Below the pieces are notes generated by a model. That model made no database searches. It had not been told where the DNA came from and was given only the letters and a program-made list of their open reading frames with translations. DNA of 64,000 bases from Cercospora beticola (taxonomy: Eukaryota > Ascomycota > Dothideomycetes > Mycosphaerellales > Mycosphaerellaceae). Numbering within the stretch: position 1 is the stretch's first letter; every line of letters starts with the position of its first letter. This document shows, in pieces, positions 1 to 12,161 of this stretch. The stretch is from contig NC_088941.1 of assembly GCF_033473495.1 (NCBI RefSeq), positions 2,542,001 through 2,606,000 on the forward strand. The letters run 5' to 3'. Position numbers and translations under genes: made by a program.

Positions 1-609
1 GCCCGGGCATAGCGCGAACTCCGGACGCGATCACGGGAATGATGGTGTAGGCTCAATGGCTTGATATTGTGGTAGAAGAGGATTTTATGCATCTAGAAGT
101 AAGCTGACTCTAAACAACAGCCCATCAGCTTGTGAATATTGCTGCTCATTCTCCACCTACGCCTTGTCAAAAGTTTCGAAAAGATGAAGACTATGCACAC
201 GCGAGCAAAGTCTTTCGCGCTCACAGGCGTACTATAAAACACGATACCACGATGCTATACGAGGCTGCGAACAGGACTTTCCGCGACCTATCACTATTCG
301 TGCAAGCCAAGAACTAACTTCAAGATATGTTTTCGTTGCTGACAGAACAGCTGAAGATCCGCACCATGCACTCCGCGGGGTACGCGGTACTTTGAAGCAA
401 AAGCTTACGAGGATTGAGCTTTCTCCTCATTTGTGCAACCTTATCTTTAAAGCTGCGCAAACCTATTTCCAAGCATGTGCAACGATCAGCAGCGAGTCGT
501 TGTCGAGTCGTCATCCTTCACCGGGCTCTGTATTCATATTTGACGTCTTGCTCACAGTACTCGAAGCGTACAAAGGCAACCAGAGGACAATCTTCCAAGA
601 TACACAATC
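1..609. other. Left-edge intergenic / 5' region of homogentisate dioxygenase gene
   Basis: No convincing coding region is seen on either strand. The short open frames here have no recognisable composition or domain. The last few hundred bases are probably promoter and 5' leader of the dioxygenase gene starting at 610; no clear TATA element was recognised. Confidence 0.5.
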
Positions 610-1968
610 ATGGCACCCGTTACGAACTTCCAAGTCAAGGAGAGATACGATTACCTGAATGGTTTCGGCAGCTATCATTCTTCTGAAGCAGTCCAAGGCG
701 CCAATCCGCTTGTGATCAATAGCCCGCAGAAGCCACCATATGGGCTGCGAACCGAACGCATAAGCGGCACATCCTTCACAGCTCCGCGGGAGAGAAATCT
801 ACAAACATGGCTGTATCGTGTCGTATCTTCGCTCGAACGAAGCGAATTCCAGCCTATCGAAGATGTCCCAGAGCAACCATCACTCCTGTCTCCCAATTCG
901 TACATGTGGCCTTCGTTCTCAGGCGATGAGGGAGCAGACTGGACGAAGCAGAAATTGATCGGCCGAAATGGCGAACCTGAGAAGAAGGAAGGCCTCGCGA
1001 TTTGGTTATTCGCAGCATCTCAATCGATGGCTCCGCGAACGGCATTCTCTTCGCTGGATGGCGAGCAGCTCATCATCCCGCAGGCCGGCGCACTCGACAT
1101 CCAGACCGAGCAAGGCAGACTTTTGGTCCAGCAGAACGAAATCTGTGTCATTCCGCGAGGCGTCCGATATAACGTATCTCTTCCAGATGGCCCAGCTCGC
1201 GGCTACATCTGCGAGCTGTATGAAGGACACTATGAGCTACCAGATCTGGGCATCGTTGGTTCTCATGGCCTTGCCAACGTTCGTGACTTCCAGATCCCCA
1301 CCGCACACTTTTCGGGATCCGTGAAAGACGACCGCGCCGTGATTTCAAAAAATGAAGAATGGACCATCATCGCCCGCCTTTCCTCCCGCCTCTGGTCCTG
1401 CACCCAACCCTCCACTCCCTTCGACGTCGTCGCCTGGCACGGCACTCTATACCCCTACAAATACGACCTCGCCCGCTTCAGCGTCCTCGGAAACCTCCTC
1501 TTCGACGAACACGACCCCTCCCTCTACGTCGTCCTCCGAGCCGCAGCACACGGCAAAGCCCCAGGAACTTCCGTCGTAGACTTCGCCATCATTCCCCCAC
1601 GCTATAGCGTAGCCGAAGACACCCTCTGGATCCCCTACTTCCACCGCAACACCATGAGCGAATTTTACGGGCCCATCATCAATTCTCACGACCCTCGACA
1701 TCCTTTGAATAAAGCTAGTAAGAAAAGTAATGCTTTTGCGCCGTTTATGGCCGGGCTTAATGGGAGTAATGTTCCGCATGGTCCTGCTGAGGCGGACTTA
1801 CAGCAGGCGAGTAATGAGGATTTGAGTCCGAGGAAGATTCAGAATGATGGAGTTACGATTTTCTTGATTGAGACTGAGAGGACGGTTTTGTTGAGTGAGT
1901 GGGCGGAGAAGAGTGCTGTGAAGAATTTTGGGCAGAATAAGCCGGCGAGGGCGGGGGCGAAGATTTGA
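610..1968 (+). CDS. hmgA: Homogentisate 1,2-dioxygenase
   Basis: The 452-residue product matches homogentisate 1,2-dioxygenase over its whole length (human HGD has 445 residues). This cytosolic non-heme Fe(II) enzyme opens the ring of homogentisate to maleylacetoacetate in phenylalanine and tyrosine breakdown. The N-terminal part carries the family's NPL..NSPQKPPYGLRTE segment (about residues 32-50) and a TWLYR stretch near 66-70. The acid-base histidine lies in VVAWHG (His277). The metal ligands are visible as His345 and Glu351 in FHRNTMSEFYG and His390 in VPHGP. The gene has no intron and starts at the only sensible ATG. The usual fungal partners, fumarylacetoacetase and maleylacetoacetate isomerase, are not next to it here; the downstream gene on the same strand is unrelated. 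Confidence 0.96.
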   Translation: MAPVTNFQVKERYDYLNGFGSYHSSEAVQGANPLVINSPQKPPYGLRTERISGTSFTAPRERNLQTWLYRVVSSLERSEFQPIEDVPEQPSLLSPNSYMWPSFSGDEGADWTKQKLIGRNGEPEKKEGLAIWLFAASQSMAPRTAFSSLDGEQLIIPQAGALDIQTEQGRLLVQQNEICVIPRGVRYNVSLPDGPARGYICELYEGHYELPDLGIVGSHGLANVRDFQIPTAHFSGSVKDDRAVISKNEEWTIIARLSSRLWSCTQPSTPFDVVAWHGTLYPYKYDLARFSVLGNLLFDEHDPSLYVVLRAAAHGKAPGTSVVDFAIIPPRYSVAEDTLWIPYFHRNTMSEFYGPIINSHDPRHPLNKASKKSNAFAPFMAGLNGSNVPHGPAEADLQQASNEDLSPRKIQNDGVTIFLIETERTVLLSEWAEKSAVKNFGQNKPARAGAKI

Positions 1969-2227
1969 GGGTGTTGATGGATCGTATTGAATAGCATGTA
2001 ATCGTTGTTTTGTCTCTATTAGCATGTGTTCGCTCGCATGATATTTGCCTCAATGAATTGGAGTTTGATGTGTTGTATTCACGTGCCTCGGGGTTCGCTC
2101 CGGGAATCAGCTTCGAGCTCCACTTCGACGTCGTACGGACCTCGCGTCTCTCTGCATTTCTCTATGAACACAATGTCTCCATCTCGGACTTCGGACTACC
2201 ATCAGCGACGGTATCGACACCACCACG

Positions 2228-3538
2228 ATGCGGGCTAGATTACAAGTACTGCCGCGGACCGGCGTGACTGTTCGAGTACACCATACAAGGCTCTACCATG
2301 CTTCTCCGATTGTCCAACGCACAAATCTGCGCAATGGAGAAGTAGTTCCCAATCCTTTCGCACCGAAGCCGACGCCGACTGCACGGCCCATTCCCAACAT
2401 ATACGAACTTGTCGACAGGAGAGCTACAGGCTCTTCTGATGATTCTGTTCAGCCGAGACAGCAACAACGCTTTAGTAAAGAGGATGTGAGTGATTGGTTG
2501 CAAAAAAAGGCTGGTCGTCTTATAGCTACGATGGACCGTTCGTTCCCTTTAGACGAAGTCAAAGACATATCAAGCGCGTCAGAGTTCGAGACGCTCGTAG
2601 CGCGTGGGCTGGCTGGAGCCCCCGAGGCAATGTTGTTCCTGGCCAGATCGCGCATGCGACTAGAACGTCTGCCGCTAGAGGAGCAGCGTCCATTGGCAGC
2701 GGCTGCATGTGCATCACGTATCCTCGCTTGGGTACTGCAGACCGATCGTCGTTATTGGGACACTATTCTTCCCGATGACTTTATAAAGCTTCTTTGCTGG
2801 CACATTGAAGCAGAGGACAAGAGTCATGTGGTGGAGGAGTGGATAGCTACATACTTGACATCAGTCGAGATGCAGAAGGGTGCTGTTAGGGCTCACAACC
2901 CATTTCGCCGGGCTTTGAATATCAGATGGCCGTCGCAGGCGCTTGTTGGTCTCATCCAAGGCAAAATTCACTGGCAAGCAGACGGTTCGGCCACGGCTGC
3001 TCTCGAATGCCTCTTACGTGCGTTCGATCGAGGGTTCGGACAGCTTCGAGACGTCATCTTCCTCCCTAGTGCTATGATAGAGCTGGAGAAAACCCTGTTG
3101 AGAGATGAGACACCGCCGTGCTCGCCCATACTGTTTGACCGATACTGTTCATGGCTGCCAACCGCAAACGATTGCAAGAAACTGGCAACGCGGTTGGGAG
3201 TAGCATCGCATTTGGCGACTGTCGCTCTCTACCATCCAACAAACGCCGATCCGCGTCCGATCTTGCTGCACTTCCAGAAAAAGAGCCAGAGGGAGCACTG
3301 GTTTGGCCGACAGGACCGTACCAGGCAGCACATGGCAAATGATCTTCTGCGAGCCTCTTACCTGTTGCGGCTCGAAGATGACAACGCAGCGGCAAGATCT
3401 CTCGAAGACATAAGTCGACGCCTACACCCCAAGCCTTCGTCTCAACTGCCTATGCTGTATGACAAATGGAAAGATGATCCCAAGCTCAGGAATCATCACT
3501 CTCGCAGTGTCTACGGCAAGAGTCTTCGCCCTTATTAA
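2228..3538 (+). CDS. Fungal orphan protein, probable mitochondrial helical protein
   Basis: The 436-residue single-exon ORF is not recognised as any characterised family. The first ~35 residues are rich in Arg and poor in acidic residues, with an amphipathic look and an RLYHAS segment near residue 21, which resembles a mitochondrial presequence (inference). The body is mostly helical in composition, with many Leu, Ala and Arg residues and repeated Trp/Leu blocks. This is reminiscent of helical-repeat proteins that handle mitochondrial RNA or translation, but no repeat motif could be fixed. It starts 259 bp after the dioxygenase stop on the same strand; fungal genes are normally monocistronic, so no co-function is implied. 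Confidence 0.72.
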   Translation: MRARLQVLPRTGVTVRVHHTRLYHASPIVQRTNLRNGEVVPNPFAPKPTPTARPIPNIYELVDRRATGSSDDSVQPRQQQRFSKEDVSDWLQKKAGRLIATMDRSFPLDEVKDISSASEFETLVARGLAGAPEAMLFLARSRMRLERLPLEEQRPLAAAACASRILAWVLQTDRRYWDTILPDDFIKLLCWHIEAEDKSHVVEEWIATYLTSVEMQKGAVRAHNPFRRALNIRWPSQALVGLIQGKIHWQADGSATAALECLLRAFDRGFGQLRDVIFLPSAMIELEKTLLRDETPPCSPILFDRYCSWLPTANDCKKLATRLGVASHLATVALYHPTNADPRPILLHFQKKSQREHWFGRQDRTRQHMANDLLRASYLLRLEDDNAAARSLEDISRRLHPKPSSQLPMLYDKWKDDPKLRNHHSRSVYGKSLRPY

Positions 3539-3710
3539 CATTCGCTGGCACCGGAACACCCTTCCTGATGGAATTGGATGATCACTGTTCCCTTTCTCGT
3601 GCTATAAGATACCACAGTATCGCTTGGGCGAGAATGTCAACGTTAGACGGCCGGTCGTTATCTGAACGATCGGAACTGGGCCACGGCAACAAGGCCTTGC
3701 TTTCATCCCG

Positions 3711-5469
3711 TCATCGATGGGTCCGATCGACGCAGTCATCTTTGTATGGCCACCAGTCCACTTTTGCAAACGAGATATCCGGTACCCATCTCGCCATAGG
3801 GTATTCCACTGCATTGTATGCGTCTCTACCGTGCGTCAGCACAAGTTCCAGAACTCGCGCAAGCCATCCGATCGCCAACCGCATTTCCAGCCTGTCTTTC
3901 GTTCTATCTGAGCAAGCAATTCGAGTTGCGAACTTTTCACTTCGTGTCCTCATGTGCCGTCCACAGACATATACAGGCTGCAGTGAATTCACCAGGCAAG
4001 CTGTGTGATCATTCGTCTCGACGATGCCATTGGCCATCAGTGCATACTTGTACGCTTCTTCGCGCAGGCTCGCCGCTGCTTCGATGCTGCGCTGAGCTGC
4101 CTCGTATTCCAGCAGCAGGACCTTGGCCGTGTAGAATTGTGTGTGACCAATTGTAGCGCTATGACTGGAAAAGAGGATCTGGGGAAAGGGGTTGTCTGCT
4201 TCAGCACTTGCGTCTCTGAATTGTACAGGCTGTGCAGACTGGCCTCCCATGACTTCCCATCTCGTCATATCAGCTTGTAGCGAGTGCAGAATCGCGCCAC
4301 TCCCGGCCAGCGGAGGGTTATCAGAGATGAGATTAATGGCTCGCGCAGTGATCCAGATCGCGATACAAGCATGTAAATCTTCGTCGATTCCATTCAAAGC
4401 CATGGTAGCTTCCGCATTGTCGAAGTAAGTGTCCGGTGGCAATATCGTCGTTGTGGACGCACAGAATGCAGCCCAGATGTCTGAAAAGGTCAGCTCGTAG
4501 CTGCTCCTTGCCGCGGGAACGCCTACCTATTCGTGCATAATCCCAAAAACAGCCACTGATCAGCCCTCCAGTAGATCCATTCCAGCCATTGTGAGTATGT
4601 ATGCTTGCACAGCCTTGTACATGCCGCCGCCAGTCAGTATATGTCACAGTCATCATCTCGTACACACAAAGCAGTACACATCCTGCAAGAGTGCCCACGA
4701 CCTCAAATCTGCCAGACATCGCCTCGATCGCCAACCTCACGGCCATCTGGTACAAGTGCAGTGGCAAGGATTCCGATCCAGAAGTCAAGGCTCGATGCTC
4801 TCTCAATTCGATATTCTTCGCCGATAGTGCCAGTGCTGCAGCTCGCCATGGCGGACATCTCAACATCCGAGGGACTTCGACTCGCGAGTAGTACAGTCTT
4901 GCAGAATGTGCGTCGAACCATGGGGCACATTCTGTGAGATAGTTGTGCATTAATGTAGTTTCCAGATTTGTTCGAAGTGCTTTTTGAACCAAATCTGAGG
5001 CTTCCAGATTTGACCAGTTCGTGAAATGCTCCTGGTTAGGCGTCAAAGCTGCTGTTACATGTGTTGCCTTTACATCTGCGATGTCGGGTTCGGTGTCATG
5101 CTCTGAGATTGGTGGAGAGAGTATTGATAATGATGAGATGAATTTACTTTTCTGTGCTGAATCTGTGTTGGAGTTCATGGACTGCCTTCTTCTTTCCAGT
5201 AGGCAAGATGGTGATGCTGATCCTGTGGGAGGTGCGGTAGCTTGTGTCGGAGGTGTTGATGTCGATGTCACGCCTTCGGGTCCTTGGAACACAATTTTTA
5301 AACCTCTGGTCCAGAAGCAGTCTGTGTTCGAGCGCTCGCACCGTCGACATGATGGTTTCTTTTCATCGCAGCGCACATGTTTATCTCGGCATGGTATACA
5401 TCCTGTCCTTCGTCGGGTTATGCTTGATGTCTGGTTTGTGGAACGTGGTGTATTTGGCGATGTGGACAT
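3711..5469 (-). CDS. Zn2Cys6 transcription factor with fungal-specific regulatory domain
   Basis: This minus-strand gene has two exons, 5469-4527 and 4480-3711. The 46 bp intron runs from a gtaggc donor to a ttttcag acceptor. Splicing joins CFWDYARI to DIWAAF, which restores the family's conserved CFWDYxRxDIWAAF block, so the junction is well supported. The product has about 570 residues. The DNA-binding cluster is CX2CX6CX6CX2CX6C at residues 24-51. The rest resembles the ArcA-like fungal regulators with a fungal-specific transcription factor domain II. It is expected to be nuclear and bind paired CGG-type sites. The target is unknown; the divergently placed neighbours are more than 2 kb away. 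Confidence 0.88.
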
Positions 5470-7635
5470 CGCGGAAAGTCGCTGTCAGTACGATGGGAAG
5501 GCAAATGAAGCATTTCTGCAGCCGTGAAGATTGCAAGGTGACGACCGTCGTGAGGCTCTTTCTGCATCGTGTTGCAGTTGGCTAGCCCCAGTCGATCGTC
5601 GGGTACAGTGGTACATTGCAGCACTACTCCGCATGCATCCTCTTGGCCGCGATCAGACCTGTGGATGGTCGAAATAACATGCGGAAGTCTTATGTTACAT
5701 TTCTGCAAAGTATGTCAATGGTAGAATGTACCCTTCACGTTGTTAATGCCGTGTGCACGTCGCAATTATTTCCATTGCAGTCTGGCAGTACTCGTCGAGC
5801 GCCTCGCCTTGTTAATTTGCAGGTTGTCTTGGTTCGAACGGCACCCCCGACCACACAAAACCTAATACGAGAAGTTGTGCAGACCATGAGCAGCTTGCGT
5901 CTTCGCCGACATGCTGCATGAATGAAAACCGTAAAGAGGTCTCATTGAATAGGATCAAATATTCAGGACACGAAGTGAAGTCGCTTTGTGGACTTATGTC
6001 TGGCCTTAAAAGCTTCCGGTCAGTCAGCATGTCAGAGCCGAGTGTTCCGTGTATCAATTTTGCCCGTATTTGGGTCTTGCAGTATTTCTGGCTGCATGCA
6101 CGTGTTGTTGGTTCACTTGGGCGAAATGGCGACATTGTCACGTCTCCGATGCAAGGTAAGAAGACGCTGGACTATTCGGTGGCAGTCGACGGCTGCAGTC
6201 GTGCGCAAGCACGAGAAAATGATATTCATCTTTCGGAGCTTTGTTGACGAAAATTGGCCAGAAAGCATCGCTGTCCCCGAAGAAGCGCAACACCTCTGCG
6301 CTCCAGGATGAATCTTGGGGCGATGGCACGCCAAAGAACTTGGGGGACGCACTCATATACTGTCGATTGTTTTTGGTCCCTGTCATAGATGCTGCTCGTT
6401 TACCGAAAGAGATTTGGCCGATTGTTGCGTGTTGCAGCGAGAGAACTTGAAAGTTCGAGCCAAGTGAAATTTGGTGGAGCCCCACTTTTAATGGCCCGTG
6501 CGCGCGCAACAACACGCTAGTCCAACCACTTCTCTCTGTCCACCCGCCGCATTGTGCGAGCGAGGAGATCGATGGAGAGCATAAGTGCTTGGTCGACGGA
6601 CATGTATAGCACGGCGTAGCGACGCTTCTTCAATCCATAGATCAAAAATGCATTTCATTCACTCGAAGTGATCACATGTCGGTCTGAAGTTTTAATGCTG
6701 TCAGCCAGGCCGGTACCGGATGTGAGCAGCTTCAAGTGGAGCTCTGAGCTTTCAAGGTTGGCAAATAACCTGCTTGAAAGTCGGCGGAGGCTTCTCCGGC
6801 TTCGGAAGTGCAAATTTATTAGATTACATATACATTCATGTCGCCTCGACCGCCATCCAATTATGGGTTAACTCTTAGCACAGCTAAGATGGTGTGGTCT
6901 GCAAGTAGCATCGCTTCCAATTCGTCTGTATTACATACTAATACCCTCGCAGAGTGGTATGACGACGTGTTGTGGTTAGTCTACAGATCCGCGTTAGCCC
7001 GTGTTCGATTCACGGCACCGTCAAGATCGTGAACACAACGACTTAGAACGTTCGATTCGTTCAAAACCTTCTTTTTTGTTGTTACTCGCGACTTTCCAGT
7101 CCATGGCCAGGGTACACCAAAGGCAAGGCATGAAATTGGTCCTTGGTCCTTAGGCCAGAGCACTCAGCTATCTTTTGTCTACAACCCGAAGGGAGGCATG
7201 CCGTATTACTCTTTTGCTGCCATGTAGACATGAATAGTCCTAGACTGTCTGCATTTTACTTGTGCTGCCTGAACCCTCACCTCAATTGAGCCTTCAGTCT
7301 TCGATAGATCTGCAGTTTCGGGATCACCTACACAGTTTGTCTAGCGATATCCGACGAACTTTCTAACGAATTTTCAGACGCCATTATTCAGCCATGGTCC
7401 TCCATTACACGAAGGCCGGACCTGCTGGGAAGCAGCTTGAGCGAGCTCCATCATTCTGCTCTATATATGTAAACTATTGCATGATCAGGGTCTGTGTGAG
7501 AATGATTTGTATCGACTGCCTCGGTGGCATGATTGATGCTACAGATCAAGTATGCCTCTGAGTTGCATCGATTCTCTGATACAGCACTATATGACAAGTC
7601 TGGCGTAACATCGTCAACCATTTCACTCCCGTTCA
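5470..7635. other. 2.2 kb intergenic region without a supported gene
   Basis: This stretch lies between the start of the minus-strand regulator and the 3' end of the MFS transporter. Several short ORFs occur on both strands but none has protein-like composition, a domain or matching splice signals. The only structured element noticed is a tRNA-like T-arm near 6999-7015. The upstream part presumably contains the regulator's promoter. Confidence 0.5.
6961..7023 (+). other. tRNA-like fragment (possible degenerate tRNA)
   Basis: Positions 6999-7015 form a perfect T-arm: a 5 bp stem CCGTG/CACGG closing the loop TTCGATT, which also fits the internal B-box consensus. The following CACCGTCA could be a 3' acceptor strand plus discriminator. 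A GTGGTTAG motif at 6971-6978 resembles a D-loop A-box. The acceptor stem pairs at only five of seven positions and no proper anticodon arm fits, and the element is about 63 nt long. It therefore looks like a decayed tRNA or tRNA-derived element rather than a working gene; it may also be chance. Confidence 0.2.
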
Positions 7636-9516
7636 TCAATCCGTCATCTTCACCGCAACATGATTGTCCATGTACCTCGACACGCTGCCCATACCGACAG
7701 CAAAAATGCATGCAAAGACACCAAACGCAATCGTAATGTAGTAAATGTGCTCAAAAGATTCCGAAAAGATACCAACGACAGTCGGTAGGATATCTCTGTA
7801 CGCCCCCTCGCTTGCAAAAGCAGGATACATCCCCGCCCACTGGCGATACGGCATAGCTGTGAGCGAAGTCAACATGGTTTGAGCGAGTGCTGTGATTTCA
7901 GGGATGGCGAATCCCTCGTTGATGAGATCGAAAGCGACACCGCTGGAAATGAAAACCGGCTGGAGTCGCTCTAGTGCTAACTCAGTGACCTTGCTGGAGA
8001 ACTGGTTGTAGAAGATTGCAAGGCCAATAGCTTGAGTGGCAGCTCGGAGTCCGACAGTCAATGCTGTAACTGAGCCGAGGAGATCGTCTGGAGTGATTAT
8101 GGTGATAATGACTTGATTTGGAACCAGAACACCGCCGACAGAGACAAGAGCAATGATGAGTGGTCCCCAGACTGTGGCGAGGTTGTTAGGGTTGATGAGG
8201 ACAAGACATGAGGTACCGATGACCTGAGCCACGCAGAATCCAACCATGATCCAGTTGACTTGATTCTTCAAGACATGCAACAGAAGCGCAGCAATGATAG
8301 CGCCACCGAGGATACAGATTCCGATCGGAACAGTCCAGACACCGGTTTGGACATTGTCACCTTGGAAGACAGCTCGCGCTTGAATTGGCCAGAAGACCAC
8401 CATGCAGACATAGTTGATGCCGGCTCCAAAGATGACGCATAGCATGCAAAAGAATGGCCTTGGAGCATGGACGATCCGGCGAGGGAAGAGAGGCCAGGGA
8501 GCCACGAAATATTCGTAAAGACATCCAGCGATGAGCACAACAAAGCCCAGTACCAATGGTACCAAGGTAGGTGCCGATGTCCAAGGAGAGTCTCGGCCAC
8601 CAATGTTGAGCGCGACCAAGATGAGCAGCACACCAGCCATGAAGATGAAGCCGCCCACAAAGTCGATCCTCTTCAGCATTTCACGGCGCGTCAAGCCAAG
8701 TGAGTTGACTCGTGGTGGTTCCTTATAGCCAATGTAGAGGACTACGAAACCGATCAGATTCCAGATAGCCAGTACAGCGCCGACCCAACGCCAGCTTGCT
8801 TCGAGCAAAAGGTTCGAATACAGCGTTCCTGGCGCCCAAGGAATGATAATCAGCAGCATGAATGCCACGTAAATTGGTCGCTTGCTCGTTGGCACGCTCT
8901 CTGCCACGACAGCCAGACTCAGCAAGTCTTGCACCACATTTCCAATGCCAAGTAGGAGCTGTCCAGCGATGAAGCCAATATCGTTTGGCGTGGCAGCGCA
9001 GAGGATGGTCGCAACAATACTGAGTCCGAAGCCTCCATACAAGAGGATGTTGCGACGTCCGATGAGATCGGCAAGAGGACCGACGAAAGGAGCCAGAGCA
9101 CCGGAGGACAGATTGGATGCCGTCAACATCCAGGCGAACAGGGCTGAGCGGAGATCTACTGCAATGGCTGTGCCAATTGTGAGATACAGAAGAGCTGAGA
9201 TTTGCGACGCCGATAAGGCCATGGCACATCCAAGGACGGTGCAGATGAACTGCCAGTTTTTCTGCAAATACGTTCAGTATGCGCAGTCTCATGTAAGAAA
9301 ATAATTGCGCTGAATCACCCTGTTCTCCGTAGTATGATCATGGCCATCGCCCTCTGTGCGAAGTCCATCCTTCTCGAAGTAGTTGGGATTTCCTGGAACA
9401 CGGGAGATGGTGCGATGGGGCCGCAACTCGGGCTTGTCACTGTCGCTCAGGTTGTCATTGCTTTCGCGGTCAACATGGTCGGCGATGACCTCTCGCTTCT
9501 CATGTTCTTCTGCCAT
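7636..9516 (-). CDS. MFS transporter, TRI12/siderophore-transporter-like
   Basis: Two exons on the minus strand, 9516-9319 and 9261-7636, are separated by a 57 bp phase-0 intron (gtgatt donor, ttgcag acceptor). They give a membrane protein of about 607 residues. The cytosolic N-terminus contains TISRVPGNPNYFEKDGLRT, a signature of the TRI12 fungal efflux family. About 14 hydrophobic segments follow, with the MFS motif A variant GPLADLIGRRN between TM2 and TM3. The family exports trichothecenes and other toxic metabolites or carries siderophores, in the plasma membrane. The substrate cannot be read from the sequence. No biosynthetic backbone gene lies beside it. An in-frame upstream ATG at 9561 exists, but the one at 9516 fits family N-termini better. 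Confidence 0.9.
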
Positions 9517-12161
9517 GTTTGCAACACAGTCACACAATGCTGGTAGAAGATTGAATGACAAGGCGCAAACAAGAAGATTCCCAGCTGGCGATCATCGAGC
9601 ACTTAAACCTTTTCCAAGACTGTCCCGGTGTTGTACCTAGTTACGTGTATTTTCTAATCCCAAGAACTATCCTAGACGGCGAGTACCGCTCACTGCGAGT
9701 TGGGAAGTCTTGATCTCGGGTCGCCTAGCAAACGAGGCGGGGTGCTTTCCTGTCAAGGGCAATTGTAGCTCTGTACCGTCTGAGTAGTATGCACCAACTC
9801 AGTGGGATTGAGCCATGCGCGCGGAGCTGCCCACGACGCGCACATGGCAGCTCGTCAATAGCAGGTCTTTCCCCACACGGATCAAGACTGCCATGGCCAG
9901 CCACATGTTGCCAAGGAAGTTTGGCACCAATGACAGGGGAGGACAGAACGGAATCGCATCTTCGCGTGGTCTTGTGCAGGTCTGCAGTTCTTCTTATATC
10001 AGACTTGGGCAGAGCCCCCTCTCTTGGAGTATTTTGCGATATCCAATACTGCTGCACCGTTTGCTTTGCTTGCCTCGGTCTTCGGCCACGTCTCTGGGCT
10101 GTTCCGTCCATAGCTGAATGTGGTGTATGCAGGAAGATACTATACTGGTGGTCAATGATGGCCCATGGCCGAGGCCTTGCAACTGTATAGAAGCAATGGA
10201 GCATGTTTGAGTGCGGTCGCACAGAAATAGAGCTGGTCAGACTAATTATGATGAAGTCAAAGGTCATTCTTCATCGCCTCCCTTGTCTTTCTGCTGGACC
10301 TCTAGATGAAGTGCTAAGGTACTTCCTGCTCAAAGACAGTTCTTGGAGCCAGATCTTTGAGGTGTCGAGAGCCTGAGAGAGCCAGCGATCGCATGCCACT
10401 ACCTCGTTCCAAAGTCCCAAATCATCTAGCGCGATGGAAGCCAAAAGTCCGGCCTGCTCGACTTCACCCCATGTGGACTTTGATCATGACCGCTGTACAA
10501 GTTTGGTGGTCGCATCGACTTCATGTGGCCAGACGCATTCCGAGGTTTCGAACTCGATTGGCTTTTCATGCTGCGTGCTCAATGATAGACCATCTCTTGG
10601 CAGAACAAGCTGCTGACGGAAACGAAGATGACTGATGACTGATCGTTGCTGATGAAGATCATGGTGTTGTGATGATGACAACGCTATTCTCCACGAGGAT
10701 CAAGCTGGAAGAAGTTTTCTCGGCCAACAGGCACGTGAGTCTTGGCGGTGCTCGTCTCGCGCATGGTCGTGACCTCCTGTTCCCCGTGTCGTCCTGCAAC
10801 AAACAAAAACGGGGCCAATCTTCTCTGCTAGTATGTATGGTTCGCGTGCCCATATGTTGGAAGATGCAAGAGCTTGTCTACGGCCAGAATTACTCAGAAT
10901 GTCTTGAAGCAAAAGCGGTTGCTGGTGGAGCACCCACGAAAAGGACCTTCTTCACTCTCTGGAGCTGTAGCAGTCGTTGACTTGCTTGCTTGCTGATCTC
11001 TTCCAGGTCGCGCAAAATGCAATGAGAAGAGGATGAGGTCTCTCGCCTCAAGCAGAAAGGGAGGACCGAGTTGTCCACAAGTAAGCCATGGCTGAAGCCG
11101 CACGCTGCCAGCGAGAAGTCGACCGACACGATCAAGACCATTCAAAGCAGGCACTGTGAAATGTCCTTGCAAGCCACATACGGACAAAGAAGCCCGAACA
11201 CATGTTTGCCGGTGCGCCGGAGGTCGCGTGTGGTCGAATAGGACCAATCCTGAATTCCTACCAAAAACGGCATTCCTGGACAACGACCAGCTTCTCTTCG
11301 CTGACGGAGTAAAGACAGCGAACCAAATGGCATCTCGCCATTCCAGCCTGAGGCCACACTTGCAACTCCGGCCTCTGTCTAAGACGCACATGGCCACTGC
11401 TGCATGTTGCAGATCATTGCTAGCATTCCTTTCGGTACCGAATTACATAGACCGCAGCCAACTGGCCAGAGACGCAAGTTCAAACATGCCGGAGCTGTCT
11501 CTTGTTCACATGTGACAATTATTAACCACTGACCGATCTCAAATAAGAACGCGAGGCTATCCCCGGACAATAGAAGATCGCCCAACACCTACAAATCTCT
11601 GTCCAAACATGTGGGCCGAAGGAAGCATGCGTGTTACACACAGGCTATGCTGGTATGCTGAGGCTGAGCAGCTGCGCATCTGCAGCTCGGCTCGAATATA
11701 CACATACATATTCACAGATTTGACTTGCCCACAGTCGCAAGCCACACTTTGCTCACCGGACTCACTTCCTCCAATTCTTCAGGCCCATCGGGTCAGACCA
11801 CATGAAACCCTCCTGCCATTGAAGCCAGGCACAGATCGTTCCAATAGCATCGTTTAAGATGACGATCTAAATCCCGCGCGATGATCCTCAGACCGAGCGC
11901 GACAATAATCCAGACGCCAGTCATCAATTGAGTGAAATTCAAGTACCGAGAGAGGATCACTCTACTGGAACAGAGAGATCGCCCAAACTTACACAGCCTT
12001 CCAGCGCATCGGAGCACGGACAGCGCGTATCGGAAGCCAGAGTCTCTGAGGAAATACAGATTGAGGCTTGTGACGAGAATTCTACTTTCTTACGAGCGGA
12101 ATATCGGCGACCCTCGCACGATGCCACATCTGAGCACAGCCAATCGCCATCCGCCTGTGAA
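9517..12161. other. 2.6 kb region between divergent genes
   Basis: This region separates the MFS transporter from the membrane protein gene that starts at or before 12162. No supported gene is seen. ORFs such as 9725-10267 (minus) and 11156-11515 (plus) are rich in Arg, Ser and Cys and lack any domain, which is typical of chance frames. The last ~290 bases (11871-12161) are open in the frame of the downstream gene and look coding, but they contain no ATG (see that gene). Confidence 0.5.

Noticed and set aside
9725..10267. 180-codon ORF on the minus strand
   Set aside because: Composition is random-looking (many Arg, Cys, His) with no domain, no splice partners and competing frames on the other strand.
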